Below the pieces are notes generated by a model that searched no databases, had not been told where the DNA came from, and worked only from the letters and a program-made list of their open reading frames with translations. A DNA stretch of 51,359 nucleotides from the NCBI GenBank assembly GCA_002314715.1, contig DCGY01000073.1:1-51359 (forward strand). The letters run 5' to 3'. Below, piece by piece: positions 43,356 through 51,336 of this stretch. Positions within the stretch are counted from its first letter, which is position 1, and every line of letters begins with the position of its first letter. Position numbers and translations under genes: made by a program. Source of the stretch: Lachnospiraceae bacterium UBA1766. GTDB lineage: Bacteria > Bacillota > Clostridia > Lachnospirales > Lachnospiraceae.

Positions 43356-44099
43356 ATGGGATATCAGGAATTTACCATTGAAGGCAGAAATGCTGTTATA
43401 GAAGCTTATCGTGCAGGAAAGCCGATTGATAAAATATATGTTTTGGACGGATGTCAGGACGGTCCGATTGCAACGATTAAAAGAGAGGCAAAAAAGCACG
43501 ATACATTAGTGAAATTCGTAACCAAGGAACGTTTGGATCAGATGTCCGAAACCGGAAAGCATCAGGGAGTCATTGCGGTTGTAGCTGCCTATGAATACGC
43601 AGAGGTAGAAGATATTTTAGAGGCTGCAAGACAGAAAAACGAACCGCCCTTTCTCTTTTTATTGGATAATATAGAGGACCCTCACAATCTGGGTGCTATT
43701 ATTCGTACCGCAAACTTGGCAGGGGCGCATGGGGTGATTATTCCCAAGAACAGAGCAGTTGGTTTGACGGCTACGGTAGCCAGAACATCTGCAGGTGCTC
43801 TGAATTTCACACCGGTAGCTAAGGTGACCAACATGGCAAAAACCATTGAGGATTTGAAGAAAGAAGGCATGTGGTTTGTGTGCGCAGATATGGGCGGAAC
43901 CACCATGTACCAACTGGATTTAAGAGGACCGATTGGCGTTGTAATCGGAAATGAAGGCGATGGGGTAGGCAGATTGGTGAAAGAGAAGTGCGACATGATT
44001 GCTTCGATTCCCATGAAGGGAGATATTGATTCCCTGAATGCTTCCGTTGCGGCAGGCATTTTGGCATATGAAGTGGTTCGTCAGCGCCTAAACGGCTAA
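43356..44099 (+). CDS. rlmB: 23S rRNA (guanosine-2'-O-)-methyltransferase RlmB
   Basis: 247-aa SPOUT enzyme. An N-terminal substrate-binding domain (EGRNAVIEAYRAGKPIDKIYV) is followed by the knotted domain: DNIEDPHNLGAIIRTAN, VIGNEGDGVG, DSLNASVAAGILAYEV. It starts directly after mrnC. Confidence 0.94.
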   Translation: MGYQEFTIEGRNAVIEAYRAGKPIDKIYVLDGCQDGPIATIKREAKKHDTLVKFVTKERLDQMSETGKHQGVIAVVAAYEYAEVEDILEAARQKNEPPFLFLLDNIEDPHNLGAIIRTANLAGAHGVIIPKNRAVGLTATVARTSAGALNFTPVAKVTNMAKTIEDLKKEGMWFVCADMGGTTMYQLDLRGPIGVVIGNEGDGVGRLVKEKCDMIASIPMKGDIDSLNASVAAGILAYEVVRQRLNG

Positions 44100-44109
44100 A
44101 GGATAGGGT

Positions 44110-44727
44110 ATGAGTGATTTGAAACAGTACCAAGAGCAAAGTGATGAGGAATTGATTGTTCGCCTGCGAGACGGAGAACAGGAAATATCCGATTACCTTT
44201 GTCAAAAATATAAAAATATGGTTCGAAGCAAGGCAAAATCCATGTACATCCTGGGAGGAGATAACGAAGACCTGATCCAGGAAGGTATGATTGGGTTGTT
44301 TAAAGCCATGCGGGACTATGATATCGGAAGAGATGCAAGCTTTAGTACCTTCGCGGACTTGTGTATCAGCAGGCAAATGTATACGGCGGTAAATGCTTCC
44401 CAAAGGCAAAAGCACATTCCTCTGAATAATTATGTTTCTTTCTTTTCGGAGGGAAAGGATATGGAACAAAATCCGGAGTTGGCTTTTTTGGGGGAATTAA
44501 CCAACCAGATGGGGCGTAATCCGGAGGAGCAGTTTATTGATAAGGAACGGGTGGCTTACCTTCAGGAGGCAATTCAAAACGAATTGAGTCCCTTTGAAAA
44601 GCAGGTATTGGATTTGTACCTTACCAAAATGAGTACGCCGGAAATTGCCCGTGTACTTGGAAGAGACGGAAAATCCACGGATAATGCCTTGCAACGATTA
44701 AAAGGAAAGATTAAAAAATTATTGTAA
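44110..44727 (+). CDS. sigH: RNA polymerase sporulation sigma factor SigH
   Basis: 205 aa. Region 2 has YKNMVRSKAKSMYILGGDNEDLIQEGMIGLFKA and the -10 reading helix; region 4 has LSPFEKQVLDLYLTKMSTPEIARVLGRDGKSTDNAL. Length and gene place (after rlmB) fit SigH, the early stationary-phase/sporulation factor. The yacP (rae1) gene often found between rlmB and sigH is absent. It starts 10 bp after rlmB with no promoter visible, so it appears to depend on the T-box transcript. Confidence 0.93.
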   Translation: MSDLKQYQEQSDEELIVRLRDGEQEISDYLCQKYKNMVRSKAKSMYILGGDNEDLIQEGMIGLFKAMRDYDIGRDASFSTFADLCISRQMYTAVNASQRQKHIPLNNYVSFFSEGKDMEQNPELAFLGELTNQMGRNPEEQFIDKERVAYLQEAIQNELSPFEKQVLDLYLTKMSTPEIARVLGRDGKSTDNALQRLKGKIKKLL

Positions 44728-44736
44728 CGTGAATTG

Positions 44737-44770
44737 CGACAGAAAAGTTAAGGCTTTTCTGTCGTTTTTT
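44737..44770 (+). terminator. Terminator of the cysE-sigH operon
   Basis: CGACAGAAAAG (44737-44747), loop TTAAGG, CTTTTCTGTCG (44754-44764), then six T. Confidence 0.95.
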
Positions 44771-44803
44771 GCTGAATTTATAGTTTTTTAATGAGTGAAG
44801 GCA

Positions 44804-44833
44804 TTGACGGTGTTTTGGGGGCAGTCTTATAAT
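44804..44833 (+). promoter_or_regulatory. Promoter of the RND transporter gene
   Basis: TTGACG (44804-44809), 18-bp spacer, TATAAT (44828-44833). Confidence 0.85.
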
Positions 44834-44909
44834 ACAAAATGTTTCATAATAGGATTTGTATGCGCTGTTTGCAGACAAAACAGTGCTTTTCATAAAAAAG
44901 GAGAAAAGA

Positions 44910-47900
44910 ATGTCCACTTTTAGTGTAAAGAAACCATATACGGTATTGGTAGGAGTTGTGCTTGCAATTGTTCTCGGTATTGTGGCTTTTACAAAGATGA
45001 CGGCGGATTTGCTGCCCAGTATCAGCCTGCCCTATGTCATTGTAGTAACGACTTATCCGGGTGCTAGTCCCGAAACCGTGGAAATGACGGTAACGGCACC
45101 GGTGGAATCTGCCATGGCTACGGTAAATAACATAGAGAATATTACTTCGGTGTCCAGCGAGAACTATTCCATGGTAGTTTTGGAGTTTGCCCAATCCGCA
45201 GATATGAATGCAGTATCCTTGGATGTTCGTGAGAAATTGGACCAGGTAAAGTCTTATTGGGATGATTCCATAGGTAGTCCCATGATTATGAAATTAAATC
45301 CGGACATGCTACCGGTTATGATTGCTGCAGTGGGTGTGGATGGCATGAACCAGGCGCAAATCAGTGAATATGTGTCGAATACCATTATTCCCGAATTGGA
45401 GAGTATTGAGGGAGTTGCCAGTGCCAGCGCTACCGGTTTGCTGGAAGAAAGTGTCCATGTAGTTATTCGCCAGGAAAAGGTTGATGAAATCAATAAGCAG
45501 GTTTACCAGGCAATCGATCAAAAGATGAAGGATGCCGAACAGCAGTTAATCGACGGCCGAAAGGAATTGGAGGACGGCGAAAAACAGTTGCTGGATGGCC
45601 AAAAAGAGCTGGAAAATGGACAGAAGGAACTGGAAAACGGTAAAAAAGAGCTGGAAAACGGTAAAAAGGAGCTGGAAGATAAGCAGAACGAAGTAAATGC
45701 CCAACTGGCTTTGCAAAAGCAACAGTTAACGGCGGCAAAGACTCAGTTGGAAAACATTCAGAGCACTTTGACGCTGATTAATCAGCAAAATGAAGGCGTG
45801 AAGCAAATCGATGCGGTTTTGGCAAAGCTGACTCCGATTAAAAATTCTACGCTGAAATACATGACTTCCATGGCAAGAGTCATTGAAGGACAGCAAAAAG
45901 TTCAAGGCGGAGATGAAACCGGAAATGAACTGATTCGGCAGGGAAAAGCAGAAATCGCTGACTTAAAGTGGAATATATTTACCAATGAATTGTTGCAGAC
46001 GGCGATGAAGGAAAGCCCGGAATTGGCAGAACAGATTGCATTTTATGAGATCATGGGCTGGGATTGGGAAGATCCGGAAAAATCTCCGGAGGTAATCGTC
46101 AAGTTAACTGTTTTGGATGTTGCAGTAAATCAAATGGAAGAAACAATTGAAGAGCCCAAGGTAAAACTGGTGGACTCTATCAATGCTGCTACCAGCGGAC
46201 TGGGTTATGATGCCTATGTGGAAATGGTGGAAGCAGAGCTGAAGAAGCAGAATATTACAGATTTAAACAAGGCAATTACAGATATCAATAATGGTTTACT
46301 GGAGATTGAAAAAGGTCAGATGACTGCGGCCATCGAAATGGCAAACGGAAAGGCAACCATCAGCCTGGGTGAGTATAAGCTGGAATTGGCTACGGCACAG
46401 ATGGATTCCGCAAAGGAACAGATGGATTCCGGTCTGAATCAGATGGATGAGGCCAGAAAACAGCTGGAGGAAGGCGAACAGCAGTTGGAGGATGCCCGCA
46501 AGGAAGCCTACGAGCAGGCGAATATGGCAGATGTGCTTACCGTAGATACCGTTAAAGGCCTGTTGACTGCGCAGAATTTCTCTATGCCTGCAGGATATGT
46601 AACTGAGGACGGTGTGGATTATTTGGTGCGTGTAGGCGATAAACCGTCTTCCGTAGAAGAGTTGGCGGCATTGCCTTTGTTGAATTTGCATATGGATGGA
46701 GTAGATGTCATCACCTTGGGAAGTGTAGCGGATATTTTCTATACGGATAATTCCGATGCGATATACACCAATGTAAACGGAAGTGCCGGCGTTATGCTGA
46801 CCATTCAAAAGCAAACCGGTTATTCCACAGGTGAGGTATCCGACTTGCTGGGTGCCAAATTCAAGTCCATGATGAAGCAGGACGAGAAGCTTACCATTTT
46901 GACCTTAATGGACCAGGGTATCTATATCGATATGGTAATGGATTCCATCCTGAATAATATTGTGTTTGGTGCCGGACTTTCTATTTTGATTTTGATACTT
47001 TTCCTGAAGGATTTAAGACCTACCATCGTGGTAGCTTTCTCCATTCCCATTAGTTTGGTTACCGCAATTGTTTGTATGTATTTCAGTGGCGTTACCCTAA
47101 ATGTTATTTCCCTGTCCGGTTTGGCGCTGGGTATCGGTATGCTGGTAGATAACTCTATCGTTGTAATTGAAAACATATATCGACTGCGAGGAGAGGGATT
47201 AAATGCAGTGGAAGCGGCCATGGAGGGAGCGAAGGAGGTGGCCGGCGCAATTGTGGCATCTACCTTGACCACAGTTTGTGTATTCCTTCCCATTGTCTTT
47301 ACCGAGGGTATTACCAGACAGTTATTTGTAGATATGGGGCTTACAATCGGCTATTCCTTATTTGCCAGCCTTTTCATTGCCATGACGGTGGTTCCGGCGA
47401 TGTCCTCCAAACTTTTGACCAACAGCAAAGAAAAGGGAGAAGGCAAATTCTTCGGTGTGTTTGCGAAAGGATATGTGGCAGCCTTAAAGGGCGCCTTAAA
47501 GGTAAAACCGCTGGTGTTCCTGCTTGTAATCGGATTGCTGGGGGCAAGTGTTGCTTTGGCGTTCTCCAACGGTACCGCTTTTATGGCAGATATGGATTCT
47601 ACCCAGTTGACGGTCAATGTGGAGCTGAGTAAGGATGCTACGTTGGCAGACACTGCCAGAGTCACGGATGAAGTAGTAGAACGGTTAATGAAGATGGAAG
47701 ATATTCAGGATGTGGGCGCAATGACGGCTTCATCCACCTTATCCTTACTTACCGGAGGGGCAAGCAGTACAACGGCTACCAGTGTATACGTGGTAACCAA
47801 GGAAGATAAGAAGCATTCCAATGATGAATTGGCGGATATGATAAAGGAAATGACCAAGGATTTGGAGGCGGAAATCTCCATTGAAACTTCCACCATGGAC

Positions 47901-49124
47901 ATGAGCGCATTAACAGGAAGCGGCATTTCCATTCAGGTGCGAGGACGTGATTCCGATGTTTTACAAAAAATAGCCTTAGAGGTAGCAGATATTGTGCGTG
48001 ATGTGGAGGGTACCACGGATGTGGATGACGGACTTGCGGATGCCAAGGAAGACCTCCGTATCCTTGTGGACCGCAACAAGGCGGTGGATTACGGTTTGAC
48101 GGTAGCCCAGGTATTTACCCAGGTAATGGCCAGAGTTTCGGATGCCGGCAGTTCTACCGTTTTGTCCGCAGATGACAAGGATTACAGTGTTTACGTTATG
48201 CATGGCAACGATGTAACACTTACCCGAAAGCTTTTGGAAGAAATAGAAATAACGGGAACCGATGCCGACAAAAAGACGGTGAAAATACCTTTGTCCGAAA
48301 TTGCCACCTTTGAACCATCCAAGTCCTTAAGCTCCATTAACAGAGCCTCCCAGACTCGATATGTTCAGATTTCTGCAGCGATTCAGGATGGCTATAATGT
48401 GGGATTGGTTTCGACGGACGTGGAAGATGCCTTAAAGGATTACAAATTGCCGGAGGGATACAAGCTGGTATTTTCCGGTGAAAATGAGATGATTGTGGAT
48501 GCAATGCAGCAGGTAGGACTCATGATGCTGTTGGCGGTTATCTTTATGTACCTGATTATGGTGGCCCAGTTCCAGTCTCTGCTTTCACCGTTTATCATTA
48601 TGTTTACCATTCCGTTGGCGTTTACCGGAGGTTTTCTGGGATTATTCTTTGCGGGAAGCGAAGTCAGTGTTATTGCGTTGATTGGTTTCGTCATGCTGGC
48701 GGGTATTATCGTAAATAACGGTATCGTATTGATTGACTATATGAATCAGTTGCGGGCAGAAGGCATGGAAAAGCATGCGGCGATTCTGGAAGCCGGAAGA
48801 ACCAGACTTCGTCCGGTTCTTATGACTGCCCTTACCACCATTTTGGCACTGTCTACTATGGTATTCAGTCATGACATGGGTTCGGAAATGGGAAAACCCA
48901 TGGCGATTGTTACAGTTGGCGGTTTGCTTTACGGTACTGTGTTGACGTTAATTGTCATTCCCTGTGCATATGATGTTTTCTCAGATATCGGCAAGAAGAA
49001 AGACAAGAAGAGTAAGAAAACAAAAAAACATTCTGCAGTCCGTGATTCCGTAAATACTTCTTTGCTGGGAGAAACACAGGAAGCAGTACAAACTGTGCCG
49101 GTACAGGAAACAACACAAAATTAG
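44910..49124 (+). CDS. Giant RND-family efflux transporter with coiled-coil insertion
   Basis: 1404 aa from the ATG at 44910 (AAAAGGAG upstream; 44856 rejected). Proton-driven RND exporter fold: TM1 at about 12-32, a first outside loop to about 670, then TM2-6, with DN at 747-748 in GMLVDNSIVVIEN where AcrB has two Asp; second loop and TM8-12 follow (LIMVAQFQSLLSPFIIMFTIPLAFTGG). Usual relatives such as SwrC/YerP are near 1050 aa with TM2 near residue 340, so the first loop holds about 300 extra residues, mostly helical with heptad-like repeats. No membrane-fusion partner is adjacent. An A/T-only hairpin at 49141-49165 may end the transcript. Substrate unknown. Confidence 0.9.
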   Translation: MSTFSVKKPYTVLVGVVLAIVLGIVAFTKMTADLLPSISLPYVIVVTTYPGASPETVEMTVTAPVESAMATVNNIENITSVSSENYSMVVLEFAQSADMNAVSLDVREKLDQVKSYWDDSIGSPMIMKLNPDMLPVMIAAVGVDGMNQAQISEYVSNTIIPELESIEGVASASATGLLEESVHVVIRQEKVDEINKQVYQAIDQKMKDAEQQLIDGRKELEDGEKQLLDGQKELENGQKELENGKKELENGKKELEDKQNEVNAQLALQKQQLTAAKTQLENIQSTLTLINQQNEGVKQIDAVLAKLTPIKNSTLKYMTSMARVIEGQQKVQGGDETGNELIRQGKAEIADLKWNIFTNELLQTAMKESPELAEQIAFYEIMGWDWEDPEKSPEVIVKLTVLDVAVNQMEETIEEPKVKLVDSINAATSGLGYDAYVEMVEAELKKQNITDLNKAITDINNGLLEIEKGQMTAAIEMANGKATISLGEYKLELATAQMDSAKEQMDSGLNQMDEARKQLEEGEQQLEDARKEAYEQANMADVLTVDTVKGLLTAQNFSMPAGYVTEDGVDYLVRVGDKPSSVEELAALPLLNLHMDGVDVITLGSVADIFYTDNSDAIYTNVNGSAGVMLTIQKQTGYSTGEVSDLLGAKFKSMMKQDEKLTILTLMDQGIYIDMVMDSILNNIVFGAGLSILILILFLKDLRPTIVVAFSIPISLVTAIVCMYFSGVTLNVISLSGLALGIGMLVDNSIVVIENIYRLRGEGLNAVEAAMEGAKEVAGAIVASTLTTVCVFLPIVFTEGITRQLFVDMGLTIGYSLFASLFIAMTVVPAMSSKLLTNSKEKGEGKFFGVFAKGYVAALKGALKVKPLVFLLVIGLLGASVALAFSNGTAFMADMDSTQLTVNVELSKDATLADTARVTDEVVERLMKMEDIQDVGAMTASSTLSLLTGGASSTTATSVYVVTKEDKKHSNDELADMIKEMTKDLEAEISIETSTMDMSALTGSGISIQVRGRDSDVLQKIALEVADIVRDVEGTTDVDDGLADAKEDLRILVDRNKAVDYGLTVAQVFTQVMARVSDAGSSTVLSADDKDYSVYVMHGNDVTLTRKLLEEIEITGTDADKKTVKIPLSEIATFEPSKSLSSINRASQTRYVQISAAIQDGYNVGLVSTDVEDALKDYKLPEGYKLVFSGENEMIVDAMQQVGLMMLLAVIFMYLIMVAQFQSLLSPFIIMFTIPLAFTGGFLGLFFAGSEVSVIALIGFVMLAGIIVNNGIVLIDYMNQLRAEGMEKHAAILEAGRTRLRPVLMTALTTILALSTMVFSHDMGSEMGKPMAIVTVGGLLYGTVLTLIVIPCAYDVFSDIGKKKDKKSKKTKKHSAVRDSVNTSLLGETQEAVQTVPVQETTQN
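45555..45680 (+). repeat. Six 21-bp tandem repeats in the RND loop
   Basis: Six in-frame units encode GRKELED, GEKQLLD, GQKELEN, GQKELEN, GKKELEN, GKKELED (residues 216-257). The G-x-K-x-L pattern is that of long extracellular coiled coils in YhgE/Pip and MMPL-like proteins. Confidence 0.88.
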
Positions 49125-49173
49125 CAATAGAATATATTATTTGAAAAACTTTGAAAATTTTTCAAAAAACATA

Positions 49174-49202
49174 TTGACATCTATAGGGTGATTTGATAGA
49201 AT
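49174..49202 (+). promoter_or_regulatory. Promoter of tRNA-Thr
   Basis: TTGACA (49174-49179), 17-bp spacer, TAGAAT (49197-49202). A CGGTG..CACCG leader hairpin lies at 49209-49231 before the tRNA. Confidence 0.88.
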
Positions 49203-49235
49203 GTACCTCGGTGGTTGTGAGAGCAACACCGAAAT

Positions 49236-49308
49236 GCTGCTGTGGCTCAGTCGGTAGAGCGTCACATTGGTAATGTGGAGGTCACGGGTCCGATTCCCGT
49301 CAGCAGCT
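49236..49308 (+). tRNA. tRNA-Thr (anticodon GGT)
   Basis: 73 nt. Acceptor GCTGCTG pairs with CAGCAGC; D-arm GGCTCAGTCGGTAGAGC; anticodon loop TTGGTAA with GGT at 49269-49271 and A37; T-arm GGGTCCGATTCCC. The CCA end is not encoded. Monocistronic, with promoter and terminator. Confidence 0.97.
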
Positions 49309-49313
49309 TAAGA

Positions 49314-49345
49314 AAGCCTGAAACCTCATGGTTTCGGGCTTTTTG
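49314..49345 (+). terminator. Terminator after tRNA-Thr
   Basis: AAGCCTGAAACC (49314-49325) pairs with GGTTTCGGGCTT (49330-49341); T-rich tail. Confidence 0.9.
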
Positions 49346-49361
49346 TTTTGCGGAGGTTTTC

Positions 49362-49841
49362 ATGAAGCGTTTTTTGAAGACAGCAGGATGGATATTGTTT
49401 TTGATCTATCTGTTTTGCTTGATTGATATTGTTTTTCTGAACAGACCCAGTTTTCGGGAGTTTGGATATAAGGTGTTTTCCAAAGAGCATATAGACGGTA
49501 TGTGTAATTTTGTTCCGTTTCAGACGGTAGGGCTATATTACAGAGCATGGAAAAACGGAACCCTGGCCAGAGTTGCTTTTTTGAACTTGGCAGGAAACTT
49601 TTGTCTGTTTGCTCCCATGGCGGTTTTTCTGCCGGGATTATTCCCCAAGCGTATGTGTCATTTCGGAAGATTTTTATTAACCGTTTTGTGTATGGTAGTA
49701 GCGGTAGAAGCAGTTCAGTTTTTCACCTATACCGGTTCCACAGATGTGGATGATTTGATTTTGAATGTTTCCGGTGCGGTAGTGGCATTTGTTGTTCTTC
49801 ATGTTATTGGTATCTACAAGTGGTTTCAAAAGGAGAAATAA
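49362..49841 (+). CDS. VanZ family protein
   Basis: 159 aa, about four TM helices. Start at 49362 with CGGAGG upstream; the frame reaching into the tRNA is rejected. VanZ-type signature: FVPFQTVGLYY, NLAGNFCLFAPMAVFLPG, EAVQFFTYTGSTDVDDLILN. VanZ relatives give low-level glycopeptide or antimicrobial-peptide tolerance; here the role is unknown. trmO begins at the next base after the stop. Confidence 0.92.
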   Translation: MKRFLKTAGWILFLIYLFCLIDIVFLNRPSFREFGYKVFSKEHIDGMCNFVPFQTVGLYYRAWKNGTLARVAFLNLAGNFCLFAPMAVFLPGLFPKRMCHFGRFLLTVLCMVVAVEAVQFFTYTGSTDVDDLILNVSGAVVAFVVLHVIGIYKWFQKEK

Positions 49842-50555
49842 ATGGAGCAAGGATTGACATTGCAGGTCATTGCGCATATACATACCGATTTTGCTTCAAA
49901 ATTCGGCATTCCGAGACAAAGCGGCTTGGTACCTGAATTATATGGGGAAGTGGTTTTTGAGCCCGAATATCGCCAAATAGAGGCTCTCATGGGGATCGAA
50001 GAATATTCTCACCTATGGCTGATCTGGGAATTCTCCAAGGCAAAGCGTGAAAACTGGTCCGCCACGGTTTGCCCGCCAAGATTGGGAGGAAAAGAAAAGA
50101 AGGGTGTTTTTGCCACCAGGTCTCCCTTTCGGCCCAATGCCATCGGGCTTTCCTGCGTGAAACTGGTCCGGGTGGAACAGGATGAAAAGCTGGGGGCTAA
50201 GTTGATTGTGTCCGGTGCCGATTTGCTGGACGGCACACCGATTTATGACATTAAACCCTATTTGCCCTATTGCGATGCTCATCCGGAGGCTTTGGGGAGC
50301 TTTGGACAGGCACATAAGGACGAACATATAGAGGTGGATTTTCCGGAGGAATTGTTGAACCGGCTGCCAAAGGAGAAGAGAGTACCGGCATTGCGGGTTT
50401 TGGAACAGGACCCGAGGGCTGCCTATAATAAGCAACCGGATTATGTTTATGGAATGGAGTTTGGGGGCTTTGATATTCGATTTACGGTACAGGAGCAGGT
50501 GCTTCGGGTTATGGATGTGGTTGAGGCCAAGAAGGGTATTCAGAAAATAAAATAG
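49842..50555 (+). CDS. trmO: tRNA m6t6A37 methyltransferase TrmO
   Basis: 237 aa. Family features: FASKFGIPRQSGLV, FSKAKRENWSATVCPPRLGG, GVFATRSPFRPNAIGLSCVKL (SAM/tRNA-binding beta-barrel) and the C-terminal DPRAAY segment. In E. coli TrmO methylates t6A37 in tRNA-Thr(GGU); that tRNA gene lies 533 bp upstream here. Coupled to the VanZ gene. Confidence 0.93.
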   Translation: MEQGLTLQVIAHIHTDFASKFGIPRQSGLVPELYGEVVFEPEYRQIEALMGIEEYSHLWLIWEFSKAKRENWSATVCPPRLGGKEKKGVFATRSPFRPNAIGLSCVKLVRVEQDEKLGAKLIVSGADLLDGTPIYDIKPYLPYCDAHPEALGSFGQAHKDEHIEVDFPEELLNRLPKEKRVPALRVLEQDPRAAYNKQPDYVYGMEFGGFDIRFTVQEQVLRVMDVVEAKKGIQKIK

Positions 50556-50565
50556 AGAAAAAAAG

Positions 50566-50597
50566 AACCTTCGAGATTCCAAAGAATTTCGAAGGTT
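50566..50597. terminator. Bidirectional terminator between trmO and 50606 gene
   Basis: AACCTTCGAGATT (50566-50578) pairs with AATTTCGAAGGTT (50585-50597). Minus-strand reading is followed by CTTTTTTT; plus-strand by TTGTTAT. Confidence 0.88.
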
Positions 50598-50605
50598 TTG
50601 TTATC

Positions 50606-50893
50606 TTATAAGTAGTTTGCGGAAGATTTTCGTAAAAGGAATTTTACATGATAACCGGATTCGTCACAGATATTTCGGATGATTGCTTCCGCTTCCTCTT
50701 TTGCGTTGTCGTTCACGCAAATAAAACAGTGGATTTTCTTACGGCTGAAAAAGGAACCTTTGGCCCAACGAATGTAATAGGAGATGCGGTTATTCAAAAG
50801 TGCACGCTCGATGAGTTTCTTACATTCCAAGTCGGATACTTCACACAATTCGATTTCATTATTTACTTTGACAGATGTATATAATGGTTGCAT
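50606..50893 (-). CDS. Small conserved-looking protein, unknown
   Basis: 95 aa, soluble, mixed alpha/beta, basic. Two short strands and helices (IELCEVSDLECKKLIERALLNN; HCFICVNDNAKEEAEAIIRNIC) give a ferredoxin-like or DUF2007-like pattern, which is a guess. GAGGAG precedes the ATG and a clean promoter stands upstream, so it is a real gene. Ends at the shared terminator. Confidence 0.75.
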   Translation of the reverse strand: MQPLYTSVKVNNEIELCEVSDLECKKLIERALLNNRISYYIRWAKGSFFSRKKIHCFICVNDNAKEEAEAIIRNICDESGYHVKFLLRKSSANYL

Positions 50894-50925
50894 AGCTTTG
50901 TCTCCTCGCTCATATTACCAGAATC

Positions 50926-50954
50926 AGTATATCAAAAATACCGAAAAAGTGCAA
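50926..50954 (-). promoter_or_regulatory. Promoter of the 50606-50893 gene
   Basis: On the minus strand TTGCAC, 17-bp spacer, TATACT. Confidence 0.78.
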
Positions 50955-50962
50955 TGAAATAC

Positions 50963-50991
50963 TTGCTCATTTTTTCGGAAAAAGATATACT
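50963..50991 (+). promoter_or_regulatory. Promoter of the 51027 gene
   Basis: TTGCTC (50963-50968), 17-bp spacer, TATACT (50986-50991); divergent from the previous promoter with 8 bp between the -35 boxes. Confidence 0.75.
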
Positions 50992-51026
50992 GAAAAGCAG
51001 TTAGAACGAAAAACGGAGGGGCAAAA

Positions 51027-51305
51027 ATGGAATTGTTTGATAAAGTAAGCGAAACGATTATGACAAAAGGACAGCAGGCAGTAGATAAAGCAAAGGAGCT
51101 GGCAACAATTGCTAGCCTTAAGAGCCAGATTGCTTCCTGCGAAGAAGTGATTCAAAAGAATTATGCGGAAATCGGACGATTGTATTACAAGGAAAACGGA
51201 AGCGCCGAGGAGAATCCTTATGCCAAGCAGTGTAAGGCAATTGAAAATGCAAAAAAGGGCATTGAAGATTTGGAAAGAAAAATTCGTGAGACCAAAGGAA
51301 TTTAG
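51027..51305 (+). CDS. Small helical coiled-coil protein, unknown
   Basis: 92 aa, almost wholly helical, charged, with one Cys. Two coiled-coil stretches flank YAEIGRLYYKENG. Similar N-terminal parts occur before zinc-ribbon domains in Clostridia, but no ribbon is present here. CGGAGGGG precedes the ATG. A second gene begins 1 bp after its stop. Confidence 0.75.
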   Translation: MELFDKVSETIMTKGQQAVDKAKELATIASLKSQIASCEEVIQKNYAEIGRLYYKENGSAEENPYAKQCKAIENAKKGIEDLERKIRETKGI

Positions 51306-51306
51306 T

Positions 51307-51336
51307 ATGAGCGAAAAAAAAGAAGGGCAGCTGCAA
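51307..51336 (+). pseudogene. Start of a gene apparently cut by an insertion sequence
   Basis: ATG at 51307 with AAAGGA 7 nt upstream opens MSEKKEGQLQ, after which sequence resembling an IS end begins. The gene may be truncated. It could equally continue if the IS reading is wrong; only 53 bases are visible. Confidence 0.4.

Noticed and set aside
45553..45700. Seven-residue repeat in the RND gene as an assembly or slippage artefact
   Set aside because: Units differ at several codons and keep the frame, and the pattern fits a known coiled-coil type.
49242..49361. VanZ frame extended into tRNA-Thr
   Set aside because: The extension is the tRNA and its terminator; CGGAGG marks the start at 49362.
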